Shown: one piece after another, positions 41,513-52,960 of the stretch
How positions within the stretch are numbered: position 1 is the stretch's first letter
How the letters are laid out: every line of letters starts with the position of its first letter
Assembly: GCA_021234155.1 (NCBI GenBank)
Contig: JAJEKV010000017.1
Location: forward strand, 4,808,792 to 4,872,791
Direction: 5' to 3'
DNA from: Isoetes taiwanensis
Lineage: Eukaryota > Streptophyta > Lycopodiopsida > Isoetales > Isoetaceae
DNA length: 64,000 nt
Translations under genes and position numbers: made by a program
Notes under the pieces: generated by a model
Database searches by the model: none
Told to the model about the DNA's origin: nothing
The model's input: the letters and a program-made list of their open reading frames with translations, nothing else

Positions 41513-44500
41513 CTCCAAATTTTGAACCTCCATAACTTGAGCTACAGAGCTCCAAATCGCCTGAAATTTGTTGCGTTAGGACCGTTAGACAGCCTAGAAT
41601 CCATTTATGACCTCAAATTAGGATAGAAATGTCAAACCCCATCTCAAAATGACCAAAATTGCTCAAACCCTTGAATTGCTTTCCCAAACTGTAGTTTGTT
41701 TGTAGATAGAAGCATACCCCATTAGTAGCTCGCAGAAATCTTGCTCTCGGCTCGAAGCTGATGCCTTACTCCTAGGTAGAAGTGCTCGGGGAACACCCCT
41801 TTGTTATAGTCATCTAGACCTTAGCATAGCAACCCAAGTCCAACTGTTGGTACACCACCTGCTTTCGAGCCAAAGGCATAAACCTTGACCTAATTACATT
41901 GTCCTTCTAATAGAGTTTGACTTATATAGCGCCACATTGACACTCCCTATTGCGGGATACCTAGAAAGGAGCTAGAGCCTAGAGCTGCCCAAGTCATTCC
42001 ATGTGTAGAGATTGGACCCCCCAAACCAACTTTGCTAGGACCTTAGAGTATACCTCAAACACCATGAGGGCTTTGCAAAACAACCCTCATGTCATGCCAT
42101 ACCACACGTCCTAATGTCCATAGACTTGTAGATTATAGATATGTCTTGATAATCTTTGCTCAAGCCATCTTGCTTGCTTATAGAGCCCGAATGTTGTAGG
42201 AGAGCCCTTCAAGTAGACTTTTTAGACTCTAGGATACACAGCGTTGCTTTTGAAGGGACGGGGCGAGCCACTGAGGGGCGAGCTAAAGGGCAACTTCTTG
42301 AAGACATCAAGGTCCCAGCCAATGCACAAAACAGATAAGGAGAGGAGACCGAAAAGGCGGACCCAAGAGGGGAAGCACAACGACAAACACCTCAACCGAC
42401 AAACAAGCGGTAGAACAGGACACCACAGACCTATCATCAATCTCCATCAAATGGGAAGAATATTGGTAACCAACGGCACCAAGAATGTTCTAGATGTCAA
42501 CCTCCGGGCTACCGTCCACGAGCTCACATCGAGAAAAGAGGATCTCAACGCCTTCACCAACTCGGCGCACATGAGTTTCAAATGGAAGAAGCAGCGAGAC
42601 AACAAAATACAGTACGAGGAAGATGTTAGGCATCGATGTCGCGTTAGCATCACGAGCTAGGGCGGAGGGCATAATCTTCCGTCGAGGGAGACAACTCATG
42701 GCGACACAGGAGGCGTATAGAAACCGGAGGAAGATCACCACGACCTTGCGGCCCCCGAAGCTCAAAGCGCCGCGTCAACAAAAGGAGTAACCAAGCTAGG
42801 CAACCACAAAGCACCTAAGGCTGACCAAGATGAGCCTCCAGCTCCCTTGCACCCGGCGGAGAACTTTCATCGGTTCCAAAAAGGTAGGAGACCATGAGAG
42901 GGAGGAGACGCATATCAAGGAACATTTCCACTTCGAAGGCTGTATCGGCGACTAGGGGCAAGACCAAGGAGGAGAATATTACTGCTCAAACAGAATTCCG
43001 GACCGGGGAACACCTAGAAACCAAAGGAAGGGCGGCTTTACTACGTCCCGGCCAAGGAGTCGCGAGACTTCGAATGGTTAGGACCCAAAGGGCGGAGGAG
43101 AGCGACCTAGCCGGCAGGTACAAATCACGCAAAGGCGACGAAGGAGCCATGGTAGGGGGCAATGGAGATGACCACACTTCCAAGCAGTGAGAGCCACTTG
43201 AGAATAAAGCAAAGCCCAAGCAGCGAGTCGTGACTCGGAAATTCAACCGGGGAATGACAATGCACGCCTACCAATCACGATCTCGAGCTTGAAGACATTC
43301 AAGAATGCCCGACCCAGCAAATGCCGGTGACCCTACTCAAGCTCGATCAATGGCACCTTAAATCAGCAATCTTGCAACGAGACACCGCGATGTAGGGGCG
43401 TGGCGGTTACCGCGATTCCTCGCGGCGAATATACAAAATAAGGAGGAGCATCTTTTCAAGGGATCACATCGATGAACACTCTTCGCGAACTTGAGGTGAT
43501 CAGCTCGGATCGGACATGAAGCTCAACAATAGTAGCGCATCTCAAGAAATCCCGAGTCAACTGAGCGAAGAAGATGCAAACAAAACCAGAAGAATCAAAT
43601 GCGATAGGAGGAAGGGAAAACCTAGAGGAGTATAAATAATTAGGTAGATCTTAAGTAGTTGTTTTGCAAAAGTGGATGAATTAAAATCCCAATGTAAATG
43701 CGTATATGTCTATTGTATATCTAGGATGTCCACATATATAGTGGAGAAACATGGGTTTAGAGTCATGTTTTACAGATTTAGCGCTTAGATCAGGAAGCTC
43801 CTTCACTTCGACTACCAAAGGAGGAAACAAGGAAGCACAACCATAGCCCAAGATCAAAATGGAAGAGCAAGTACGAGGGAGAAACGCCCAGAGCCCAAGC
43901 AAACCTTCGACTCCAAACACTTCGGGAACTGCCCTCAAGTAGAAGACCGCTCGTCCACCCAATGTCAGAACAAGAGACAACACCGGTCATGTCAAGAGCA
44001 TCAGCATTGCACCAGGACATCGTCAGGGCGCAACACTACCTCTAGTAGCAGTGGCAGCACTTGACGAACTTATGACATGAGTGGCCTCAACAATGGAAGG
44101 AGGAACACCCCGACATCAACGAGCCAACTAAGAAGGCAACATCTCGACGACCATAATTCCAACTTGTGGTAATATAGGGGGATGTGCTATGACACGTGTA
44201 TTAGATGGAGATGCACTACTTAAAGGCACCGCGACGAGGAGATATGCCCCCAACAACTAGGTGATGGCTTCGGTGCTCCTACCAAGAATTAGAAGAGAAG
44301 AAGCCGACCATATCTCCGACATGTGGCACGCCAAACGCCCAAGGTAGAAGCATTCGACGCCTTTAACGACAAGGATAGCAACCAAGCACCTTCGCTTAAA
44401 AGAGACTTCAAGATAATAGCCGGGCTATTCAACGACAAGAGTATATCTAAAGGCGGATACTTCTTCAACGCAAAGGGTCAAGCCGCTGGGCAGAGATAAG

Positions 44501-46729
44501 GATCCATCATCCCGACAAACGAGCCATCGGGGAGGAGAGTCATGATGCCTTACTTGCCAAAGAGACCGACATGCATAGAAGGACAAAGGTCGGGGCGAAA
44601 GATGGAGAAGTGCTAGCAACCGACTTCTTCCACGAGCTTCCCAGAGGCAACAGGAGGATCAAAACGGACGAGCACAATAAAGCCACCGGAAGGTACCTCA
44701 AGACAAGAAGACGGCATAGTGGAACGTGACAACGTCCAAGCCATGTGATCGAGGGGATCGAACAAGGAAGTTTGGAAGCTCGATGGAGAAGCAACTAGGC
44801 GAGGCGAGCCGACGACTTGCACGCGGCCTTGCATGCAACTTGGTGAACCCAAGGATGAACGATTCAAAGAACAAGCAGAGAAGAGAACAACTCCAGAGGA
44901 GTATAGCCAAAGGAATCGCGCACAGCCTCAAGAGACGCCTTCAAATAGCTTCAAGTATCATGAAGGGGGGAACAATTATTGCCCGAGAACAGGATCAAGA
45001 AGCAGACTGAAATGTCGAAGCATCAACGACAAGCACACCTTAGTTAGAATGTGATGCAAAGCGGTTGTGCCATAGCCGACAAACACGGAGGAGGGCCCAA
45101 GTATATCAACAAGTTACCCGAGTACTGAGCCGGCGTGCACAAATAGGAGGATATAGATCGTCAACACCATTGCAGGGAGGAACACCGATGACATTGCCAA
45201 GGAGTAGGTGTCCAACTTCGAAGGGAGGCACAAAGGGAGACCCTAATAGCTCTAGTAGTAATTGTAATTATGTAAGCTATATGTTGTGCATGTATAGTTC
45301 CCTTGTTATTTCTTCCCTCCCATAGCGTAACACATCAAAGGAAGAGATGTCATGCAAGTTGCAGGGGTGAAGCAATCAACATCGTCAACACTCTTCGGGC
45401 AACACGATAACGACAAGAGGACTCGACGTATGAGACATCGATGGAGTCGAAGAAACAATATCGGATACAGAGTCATCCTTTAGCTGCCAAGACAAAGAGT
45501 TCAAGATGAAAGATCTCTTTCAACAAGCGCCCACTTTCAGGCATTTGAAAAGCGGCATGCAAGATTCAAATGATCAAGTACACCATCAAGCCACCAGCAA
45601 TGAGAGGCTTCTAACGAACAAAGTCAACCTCTACATCAAAGAGGAGCCACCGTCAAGGAGACTGAAGTATCGAGCGACTCGGGAGAACGTTACCTTGCTC
45701 CTTCAAGCAGGCAACGAGCGGATGAGCTTCTAGCAAGCTCAAAGATCTAAGGCCATGGGGCCTAGTAGGTTAAATGTATGGATGGTAACATCCATATTGG
45801 GATTAGAAGGCAATTCCGGATATTCTCGTTGAAAGGATTGCCCAATTGGGAAGGAGACGCATAGGAGTAACTAAAATTATACACGATTGTTAACAGACAT
45901 CCAACGTATTGAAACCACTTGGTGAGATTGATCTCCTCGCTAAGAAGGAATCACTACTAGGATAATTGTTGACCATGTATAAATCTAGTATCTCCAAAAG
46001 AATAAACCGAAAGAAAAGAAGTAATCTAACAAGTCCGGCCAACTTGTTACGATGACATCAATTCGATTGGTAGGAATATTCCAAGAGTTTAAATAACTAA
46101 GAAAGGGGGAATCTCTAGAATAATAAAATAATAGTACATGCAAGGTACATCTAAAATAAAATTATAGTAATCAAATAGTCTTTTTGAGACAAAAGGAATT
46201 GTCGTCATGACAAAACCTTGTGGTTTAGAATCGTTCTAACTAAGTAGATAACCCATAATTATATTGAAATAAATGATAACATAATATGTGCATCCATCTT
46301 AGATGGTTATATATGTTAGCTAAGGCTAGTAACTTAATGCGCTAAGTAAGAAGCGTATAACCTCTTAGGGGAGAGAATAGATATGGCGTTGTGTGCAATG
46401 TCATTGAAGGGTCTTGAGGACCATTTTTTTCGAGAAGAAAGTGGGAGGGCTCAATCTTATGATTGAGCGTACTTGCACCAAATTGGTGAGTAGAATAGAG
46501 TTCACTCGCAATGGCGGCGAATAGAGCGTAAGATAGATAGATAGATAGCTCGGGGAGGCCTTCAGCGTGCGAGGCCCGGCGTAGTAGTGAACTACACCAA
46601 CGAAGTGGAGCAAAACTATGGGAGCAATGAACGACCAAGTCACCTCCAAACTACTCGACGCCGGCTCAATGAGTGGATGCGTTCTAGCCTTAGGTAAGGT
46701 ATGCACATGTATTATAAGCTTTAATGTGT
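41513..46729 (+). other. LTR-element interior without recognisable genes
   Basis: About 5.2 kb. The longest frames are 138 codons (42244-42660, basic, unrecognised) and about 100 codons on either strand. I see no CCHC knuckle, DSG/DTG protease, RT or integrase motif. A (GATA)n stretch lies near 46525-46548. The part at 42200-45700 is richer in G, C and charged codons than its surroundings and could be a decayed, unrecognised coding region. Confidence 0.5.
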
Positions 46730-46953
46730 CTTAGGGTGTAAATATGGTAATGCTACCCAAAAAGCACTATCCGGACAAGTGCTTTAAGTGCTTTAGGTGC
46801 TTTACCCTCGAGTGCTTTTTCATTCAACGACCTCGGGGGGTTGTTACTCCAGAAATAGGATGGATCATTCCGTGGAGGTAAGGATCGATGAGATGGATGA
46901 TCCCGCGGTGGGAGATCTCCGAAATGGTAAGGATCGCTGACGAGGATCTTCAA

Positions 46954-46994
46954 GGGCGGGAACTCCATTGGCGGGAACTCCATTGGCGGGACAA
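46954..46994 (+). repeat. Minisatellite, 15-16-bp unit
   Basis: GGCGGGAACTCCATT is repeated about 2.5 times near the left end of the nested transposon. Confidence 0.8.
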
Positions 46995-47344
46995 GATTGA
47001 TGGAGTTTCTCTTTTTCAATGCAGTATAAGAACACAAATTAGAGTTCAAATCGGCATAGAAATCATAGGTGAATTAACAATCTTTTATTGCAATTTGATT
47101 TAGATTGATAATTCAATCTCTGTTGCATTGGAGATTGAATTGTGGGCAGCTCTCTTGAAAGCATCCATTTAACCGGAAGAAGCTTTTTAGGATTCAAATC
47201 AAGTGAGAAGAGACAATCTGATTACTCTTTGTTTTTCTTAAGAGTATTTTTGTTCCATTCTTTCAATGTATTATGCATCTCTAATGTTGTATCCTAGATC
47301 TACGTTATTTTTTTTTCCCCAAATGGGAAAATTGGCGAGCACTC

Positions 47345-47890
47345 AGACATTGATATCTTGAGTTCTACCAATCTATTTGGAGCGATTTCATTTTGATCTA
47401 GAAGTATACTTCGGTCTCTTTCTTTTGCAATCAAAATCACACAAATCCGATCTCTGAGGAGTGAGAAATAGCCTCTCAAACTTGGCTGATTTTCTGTTAC
47501 AGTGGGTGCAGAAATTGATGTCACAAGAATATACAAAATTCAGACTTTAATATCTTGAGTGGTGCTGATTGGTTTTGAGTGATCTCACATGCATTTAAAA
47601 CTAGACACTTAGCACTTTCTCTTGCAATTTAAATCACTCAAATCTGAGCTATGAGGATTGAGAAACAGTCTCTCAAAGTTCTAATTTTTTGTTACATGTT
47701 CTGATTTTTTGTCACAGAAATATACCAAAACTCAGAATTTGATATCTTGAGTTTTAATGAATAATTTTTGATGATTTTACCTGCGTCTAAAAGTAGACAC
47801 TATGGCCTTTCTCTTGCAGTTTAAATCAATTAAATCTGAGCTTGGATGCGGGAGAAATGACCTCTCAAAGTTGGTCAATTTTCACTAATA
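47345..47890 (+). repeat. Three tandem repeats inside the nested transposon
   Basis: Diverged copies begin at about 47351, 47547 and 47739 (period about 195 bp). Each reads GATATCTTGAGT, an ...AGT..ACACT/ATACTT region, then CTTTCTCTTGCAGTTTAAATCA or a close variant, CTGAG, GAAA..CCTCTCAAA and a TTTT(G/C) end. They account for a third of the element and carry no gene. Confidence 0.8.
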
Positions 47891-48454
47891 GTGGGTTAAC
47901 ATTGTCTTTTATGTGATCATTGTTGTTCTATATTGTTGTGAGTAGTCTTGCGTGCATTCACATTTCGTCATTTACATTATTGATCAAGCTTTGTTAATCA
48001 GAGTTTTGAGATCCTTTTGTATCAAAGCAATCTTAATACATTCTTGCAATTCCGTCTCTGTATTAAAACAATCTTAATACTGTTCATGCAATTCCATTAC
48101 TTCTTAGTTTTATCCTTGCAATTCCATTACTTCTTTTTGAACAGACAACCAGTCTTCTTTGTTTGTTATTTTCTCTCTAACTTTCTCCATACTCTATTGA
48201 AACCAATCCAACATCGAAACTGCCATGTAATGTATCTCAGCAAAAAAAAAATTTGACATTACACGGCATCAAAATGCAAAGATTGGAGAGTATCAGAGGT
48301 GATAATTATTAATCTAACTTAGCCGAGAACAAAGTACAGGCAGGAAGCATTTACGGCATGACTTTTGGCCGTGAGCAGCCAAGTGCTTTAAGTGCTTTAA
48401 GTGCTAAGTGCTTTCGCGTTTTTTTGGGTAGCATTACCATATTTACACCCCTTA

Positions 48455-50119
48455 TTGATAAGTTAAATATAGATCCTAATAACTGCATAGAAATTGTTGT
48501 ACGTATATGTATCATAGGGAAATAAGTTAAATAACAACGATAATGTGAAGTAGCATGTTAATTAATCCTTCGCAAGGATGCAATTCCTTCCAAGGATAGC
48601 TATAGGTCCTTATAAATATAAATAGAAAATAGAATTCGGATATACTTAAGTGCATCTTAGGGATATACTTCCAAGGGTAATGCAGACCCAAGGAAGAGAA
48701 TAAGAAGCACATCTAATTCTTGTGTATGATAATTAAAACCCTGTCTATAATACAATAGGTCTAAATCAGGGTTATTGTTTAAATAATCGCGATCTAAAAG
48801 TCGTTAAATATTGCAAAGCTTAGAGTAAATATAATTGTACTATCGGAAGTAATGTATCCGATACTATGATAATGTTAATTCATAAATATTATCTTAGGGT
48901 AATTATGTTAATCACATGCATTAAATGAGCCAGAAAAAAATTGGCTCGGGCGCATCGATTTGTGTTTAGATTAGTTTCATGTGTAGTTAAGATTAATCTA
49001 CGCATGCAACCTATGCTTGGTATGGATTGCATGCGTTGTTACCGATGATGAGACCACTACGGTGATCTCTAGGGCGTGGTGTAATGTCAATGTAGGCATG
49101 ACCGCGTTTCCGCTTGGATGAGTGGAAGGTAGATTAGAAAGTCTACTTCTGTTCCACGGAAGTAGACAACCTCGAGAGAAAGGAGGTCATTAAGGAATGC
49201 ATTGATAGGAAAGGCACCTTTAGCCCCATATATGCTTTGATAGGAGGAATCTATCCTTCACGCCCCACGCTGGGAAGGATATCCTCCCATTTGGGCAACT
49301 AGAGGTGTAGGCATGAGCGGCATATAGGCATATAGGTATTTGTCTCTCCACGGCCATAATGGAAGATCCACCCTCTTCCTGGCCAGGAGATTAGCCATGC
49401 ATCCATGTAGATAGGTGGGGTGGTCACCATATAACCAAAATTTTTGTAATAATTAATAATAGGTAGTGTGGTGCCTGTAGGGCCTAAGCTCGGGAGGGCA
49501 AGGAGGTCGAGCCTCTGAAGGCTTGCAACACAAAATTTTGTATAATGTGTTGCAAGGGATGAAGAGTACCTTAGAAGTGTAAATTTTGTATGAAATTGAT
49601 AAACTTTGATTAACTTAAATGTTGTATTAAGTAAAGTTAATAATTACCTTGCGTGGATTAAGTTATGATGTGATAAGTTAATGGGATAATGAAATAGTAA
49701 TGTCTTAAACATTACCTTAGAGTAATTCTAATAATTAAGATAGTAAGTATGTAATTATAGATATTGTAAAAATTAATGCAGGATTTTAAGGTGCGAAGAC
49801 CTGCAACACAAATTTTGTTGGAATGTGTTGCAAGGAATGAAGAGTACCTTAAATAATAATTGTATATGAAAGTGTTAAATTGTGATAAACTAAATGTTGT
49901 GATAATAGAAACTAATAAGTACCTTATTTTAGTAGAAGTTACGAATTGACAACTTATTTGATAATGTAATGGCGTAATAATGATTTAAAAATATTATCTT
50001 AAGGTAATCGTAATAAATGTGTAAGTATTATAGTAGTATATCGTATGCATCAGGTTGATTGCAGGTTAGGAAGATTCCAAGGTGGAGACCCGCGATCTTT
50101 GCGCGGGCGACATCATTTC
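48455..50119 (+). repeat. 3' interior of the LTR element with diverged tandem repeats
   Basis: Non-coding. Two copies of about 275 bp start at 49518 and 49793 (GCAACACAAATTTTG...TGTGTTGCAAGG, ATGAAGAGTACCTTA, ...AACTAAATGTTGT...). A partial copy of their end is at about 48862-48930. Each copy contains a hairpin; in the first it is TTGCAACACA (49524-49533) and TGTGTTGCAA (49547-49556). Confidence 0.75.
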
Positions 50120-50132
50120 AAGGTGGGGAGAA
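50120..50132 (+). other. Polypurine tract
   Basis: AAGGTGGGGAGAA immediately before the 3' LTR, the expected plus-strand primer. A second purine stretch, CCAAGGTGGAGA, lies about 40 bp upstream. Confidence 0.75.
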
Positions 50133-51842
50133 TGTGGCGTTCCGGCCGATTATCGCTCCGGGGCGTATATTGTCTTTGCCGTCGCCACGCGTTACCGCCA
50201 CCCGCCCGGCGTGTACGCCAACGTGTAGCCAAGTGGGTAGCCCCTAGGGGGCAACTTGCTAAGAATGTGCATTAGTATTAATGTGCACATTTTCCAATGT
50301 ACACATTAATGTGGGCACACATTTCCATGTGGCCACTTGATGCCAAGTGGGCCATACCCATAGGTGCAATTAATGTGCACATTTTCCAATGTACACATTC
50401 ATTAATGTGCACACATTTCCATGTGAGCACATTTGGGTGCACACCTTTCCATGTGGGCACATTTGGCCACCTAGCCCTTAAAGGCAAGTGGGCCCTTTTC
50501 CCAATTATCCCACATGCCTAAAGGGGATAATTGGAAACCCTAGCCACCCCCTTGTCTATTTAAGTAGGAGAACCCTAACTTGCCCATTTTCGTTTCTAGG
50601 GTTTTAGAGCTCTGTTTTGGCTGCCTCAAGAGCCAAAACCGCCTCCCAGACTCTGTCTGAGAGAACTGCATCATTAGTTTTCCTTGATTCGAGCATTTCA
50701 GCAGGATGGTCGAGTTCAGTCGGGGAGGAGGAACTCAAGGATGGGGTATTTAGGCAATTTAGTAGTCTAAACCCCATTTCAGCCATCGAATCGGTGGGTT
50801 TAGCCTCTTAAATTGCCCATAGCAGCCCTCTAGAACTCTAGATAGCGATTCTAACTAAAGAACCTAACTCTATGATATAGATTAGATTTTTGTTCTTTAG
50901 TTCTTTCGTGATAATATATGGATGATGTATCTCTGTGAACTCCTTGTATTGGGAAGGGGGTAGAGACCTAAAGCTTGGTAGTAGATGCTCCTAGATTAGC
51001 CTCTCTAGCACACTATAGATGCGGCTTTGTGCACAAGAGCCACACACCGGTTGTGGGTGAAGGGGCGGACCCGGCTTATAAGGAGGTTAGTGTTCGACTC
51101 TTGAGCGATCCCTATGGTGTGTTAGTGCTACCGGGGATCATTGTGACTAGGTCTAATGGCTTGCCACTGCGTGTGGGCAAGGCATGGGCTGCATTTACTC
51201 GTGAGGTGGTGAATATGACCTTCCATTGAGTTCAAGTCGAATACGGGCGGTGGCCCTCTAGTCACCTTGAGTCGGCATGTAGATCTCGGAGGGAGAGATC
51301 CCTACCGCCCCATCGGGCCGGGGAGATGCAACCCGGGATATAGCCCCTTGGCTATGCATCCGTGGACTCTGATCGAGTCCCAACACTTTTCAGCCTACTC
51401 GCAAAGTGTGCACGGGGAGGGGCGGATGGAGTGGACAACCCAATGCCATGTTCTTATGCCCACCAAATCCATTGCCATGAATTGCATGCGCAATGACCTC
51501 TGGAGACCCAAGCTTGTCGGTCCATCCCCGTGTAGGGAGCCTTGGGTAGGATTTCCTCTATGCATTGTGCTGATCATTGTCTTTTGCAGATGTGATGTGC
51601 CACCCAGAAGGGTGGGTATATGTGTTGCTCTTATATAACCGACATGTATGTTTACGCTTCAGCAGACTAGGTAGGCCCCGAGGGGAGGCGGGTACAATGA
51701 CCCTTTCACTCTTCCCCTTTGGAACCCGCCACGGTTTGCGGTGTTATGTGAAGGGCCCCGTATATCGGCATGGAGCTGGTATGGGGAAGAACTCTGTTTG
51801 TATCACGGTGAGTGCAGAGTATCACAGTAGGGGACGTCCACA
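50133..51842 (+). repeat. 3' LTR
   Basis: 1,710 bp, start TGTGGCGT and end GACGTCCACA. It aligns end to end with the 5' LTR; most differences are small clusters at CAG/CTG/CCG words. It includes the TATTTAAG box at 50557-50564. Confidence 0.9.
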
Positions 51843-52955
51843 GCCGGCATTTGTATTCCTTACACTCGACATCAAACCACCGATTACGGGGGAATGTTGC
51901 GATCCCATGATACCTCTCGGGCATGCTATCCCAAAACATCTTTTTACGCAATAGTACCAAGGAGCTCAATCGGTGACCCGTTTCTTTGCTCTAGCGTGGG
52001 GGCACTGCAAAATTCTGAAAAGGTCATCTATGAGCATATCAGCATAATCCTTTGCACGCTCATAATCCAATCGCAAGTGAGGTATACAAGGAGCTGCTTG
52101 AGTAGAAGGGGTTCTAGCGACTGCCAAGCCAAGCTGCGGAGTAGAGTGGAAGGTGATCTCGAGTCCGTCTCCTCATCTCTACATGCGTGCCTACCGAAAG
52201 TGGTTGATCAAATGTACATCCTTTCGGCGACTAATAGATAGTCCACCACACTAGATCCTCCACCTGATTCTCTTGTGCGCGGGTGCACTTACGGGGAGGA
52301 AGGCCCGTGCGGGCCATTACAAATTACCAAGTCAAAGACACCACATAGTAGAAAACAGATGCATGCCAAAGCGGTGTGACGACTATCATCTGATGTTCGT
52401 GGCCAAGCCGCCTCCGCGGGGCGCAGCTGTAACACATCCTGAGCCAAAGGATCAACTCTCATGGGCTGCTCTACTCCTGTCCGTGCATTGAAGTCCCCAA
52501 GGAGTACCACACTACCCAACTGTCTATGTTGCTGTATGTCATCATATAGATCGACATATGGAGCTAGCCTATCCACATCTGAGTGGGCATGGTAAAAGTT
52601 GCTTTCTGCATGTGGAAAGTAGCAAGCAGCCAAGAAGAGAGGGTTGCCACTACAATTCTGCACCCGCACCCACAAGTACTGGTTGTGTCTGTCAATCTTG
52701 TGCGGGGAAGACCGACCGTGCCAAAGACTCCCGGTAATAACAGGCAACCCATCCATGTCCCTCTTGCTGGCAATGCTATTGAAGACCGAGAAATGTTGAT
52801 AGCCTAAAAGATCAGGTAGCTCAGGTGTCTGCGTGCTCCCATGTCTCCATGAGGAAGATGAGATCCATACCTACAAAGAACAGAAGTTGAGACTATCCCC
52901 TTACGCCATGGGAAACCTCGACAATTCCAGGAGACCACCTGAAGGCACATTCCCT
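51843..52955 (-). pseudogene. LINE endonuclease domain (ORF2 N-terminus)
   Basis: Minus-strand frames: VVSWNCRGFPW (N-terminal landmark, about 52920), NQYLWVRVQNCSGNPLFLAA, SVVLLGDFNARTG (catalytic GDFNAR, about 52476-52515), VFDLVICNG, YLLVSRKDVHLINHF, and the post-EN WFDVECKEYK at the LTR junction. This is an apurinic/apyrimidinic-type endonuclease that nicks the target. Frame changes near 52830, 52290 and 51960 break it. Confidence 0.82.
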
Positions 52956-52960
52956 ATTTG

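Larger units (their letters stand above)
46734..48450. mobile_element. Non-autonomous DNA transposon nested in the LTR element
   Basis: Perfect 25-bp terminal inverted repeats at 46734-46758 and 48426-48450 (outer words GGGTGTAAAT and ATTTACACCC). They are flanked by CTTA on both sides (46730-46733, 48451-48454); if the last C belongs to the element, the duplication is TTA. GGG ends plus a TTA-type duplication suggest PIF/Harbinger (Tourist-like). Inside each end lie AAGTGCTTTAAGTGCTTT repeats. It is 1.72 kb with no transposase, so it is non-autonomous. Confidence 0.85.
38526..51842 (+). mobile_element. Large non-autonomous LTR retrotransposon (LARD-like)
   Basis: Two long direct repeats (38526-40236 and 50133-51842) start TGTG and end CACA. 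TGGTATCAGAGC (a primer binding site for initiator tRNA-Met) follows the left one, and a purine tract AAGGTGGGGAGAA (50120-50132) precedes the right one. The 9.9-kb interior has no recognisable gag or pol, hence LARD-like. It interrupts the minus-strand LINE, but flanks share only GCC and the LINE linker is missing, so insertion was followed by deletion or recombination. A DNA transposon is nested at 46734-48450. Confidence 0.87.

Noticed and set aside
42244-42660. 138-codon basic frame in the LTR element as a gag gene
   Set aside because: No CCHC knuckle, no Gag-like motif, and no similarity I can recognise. Left as unexplained.
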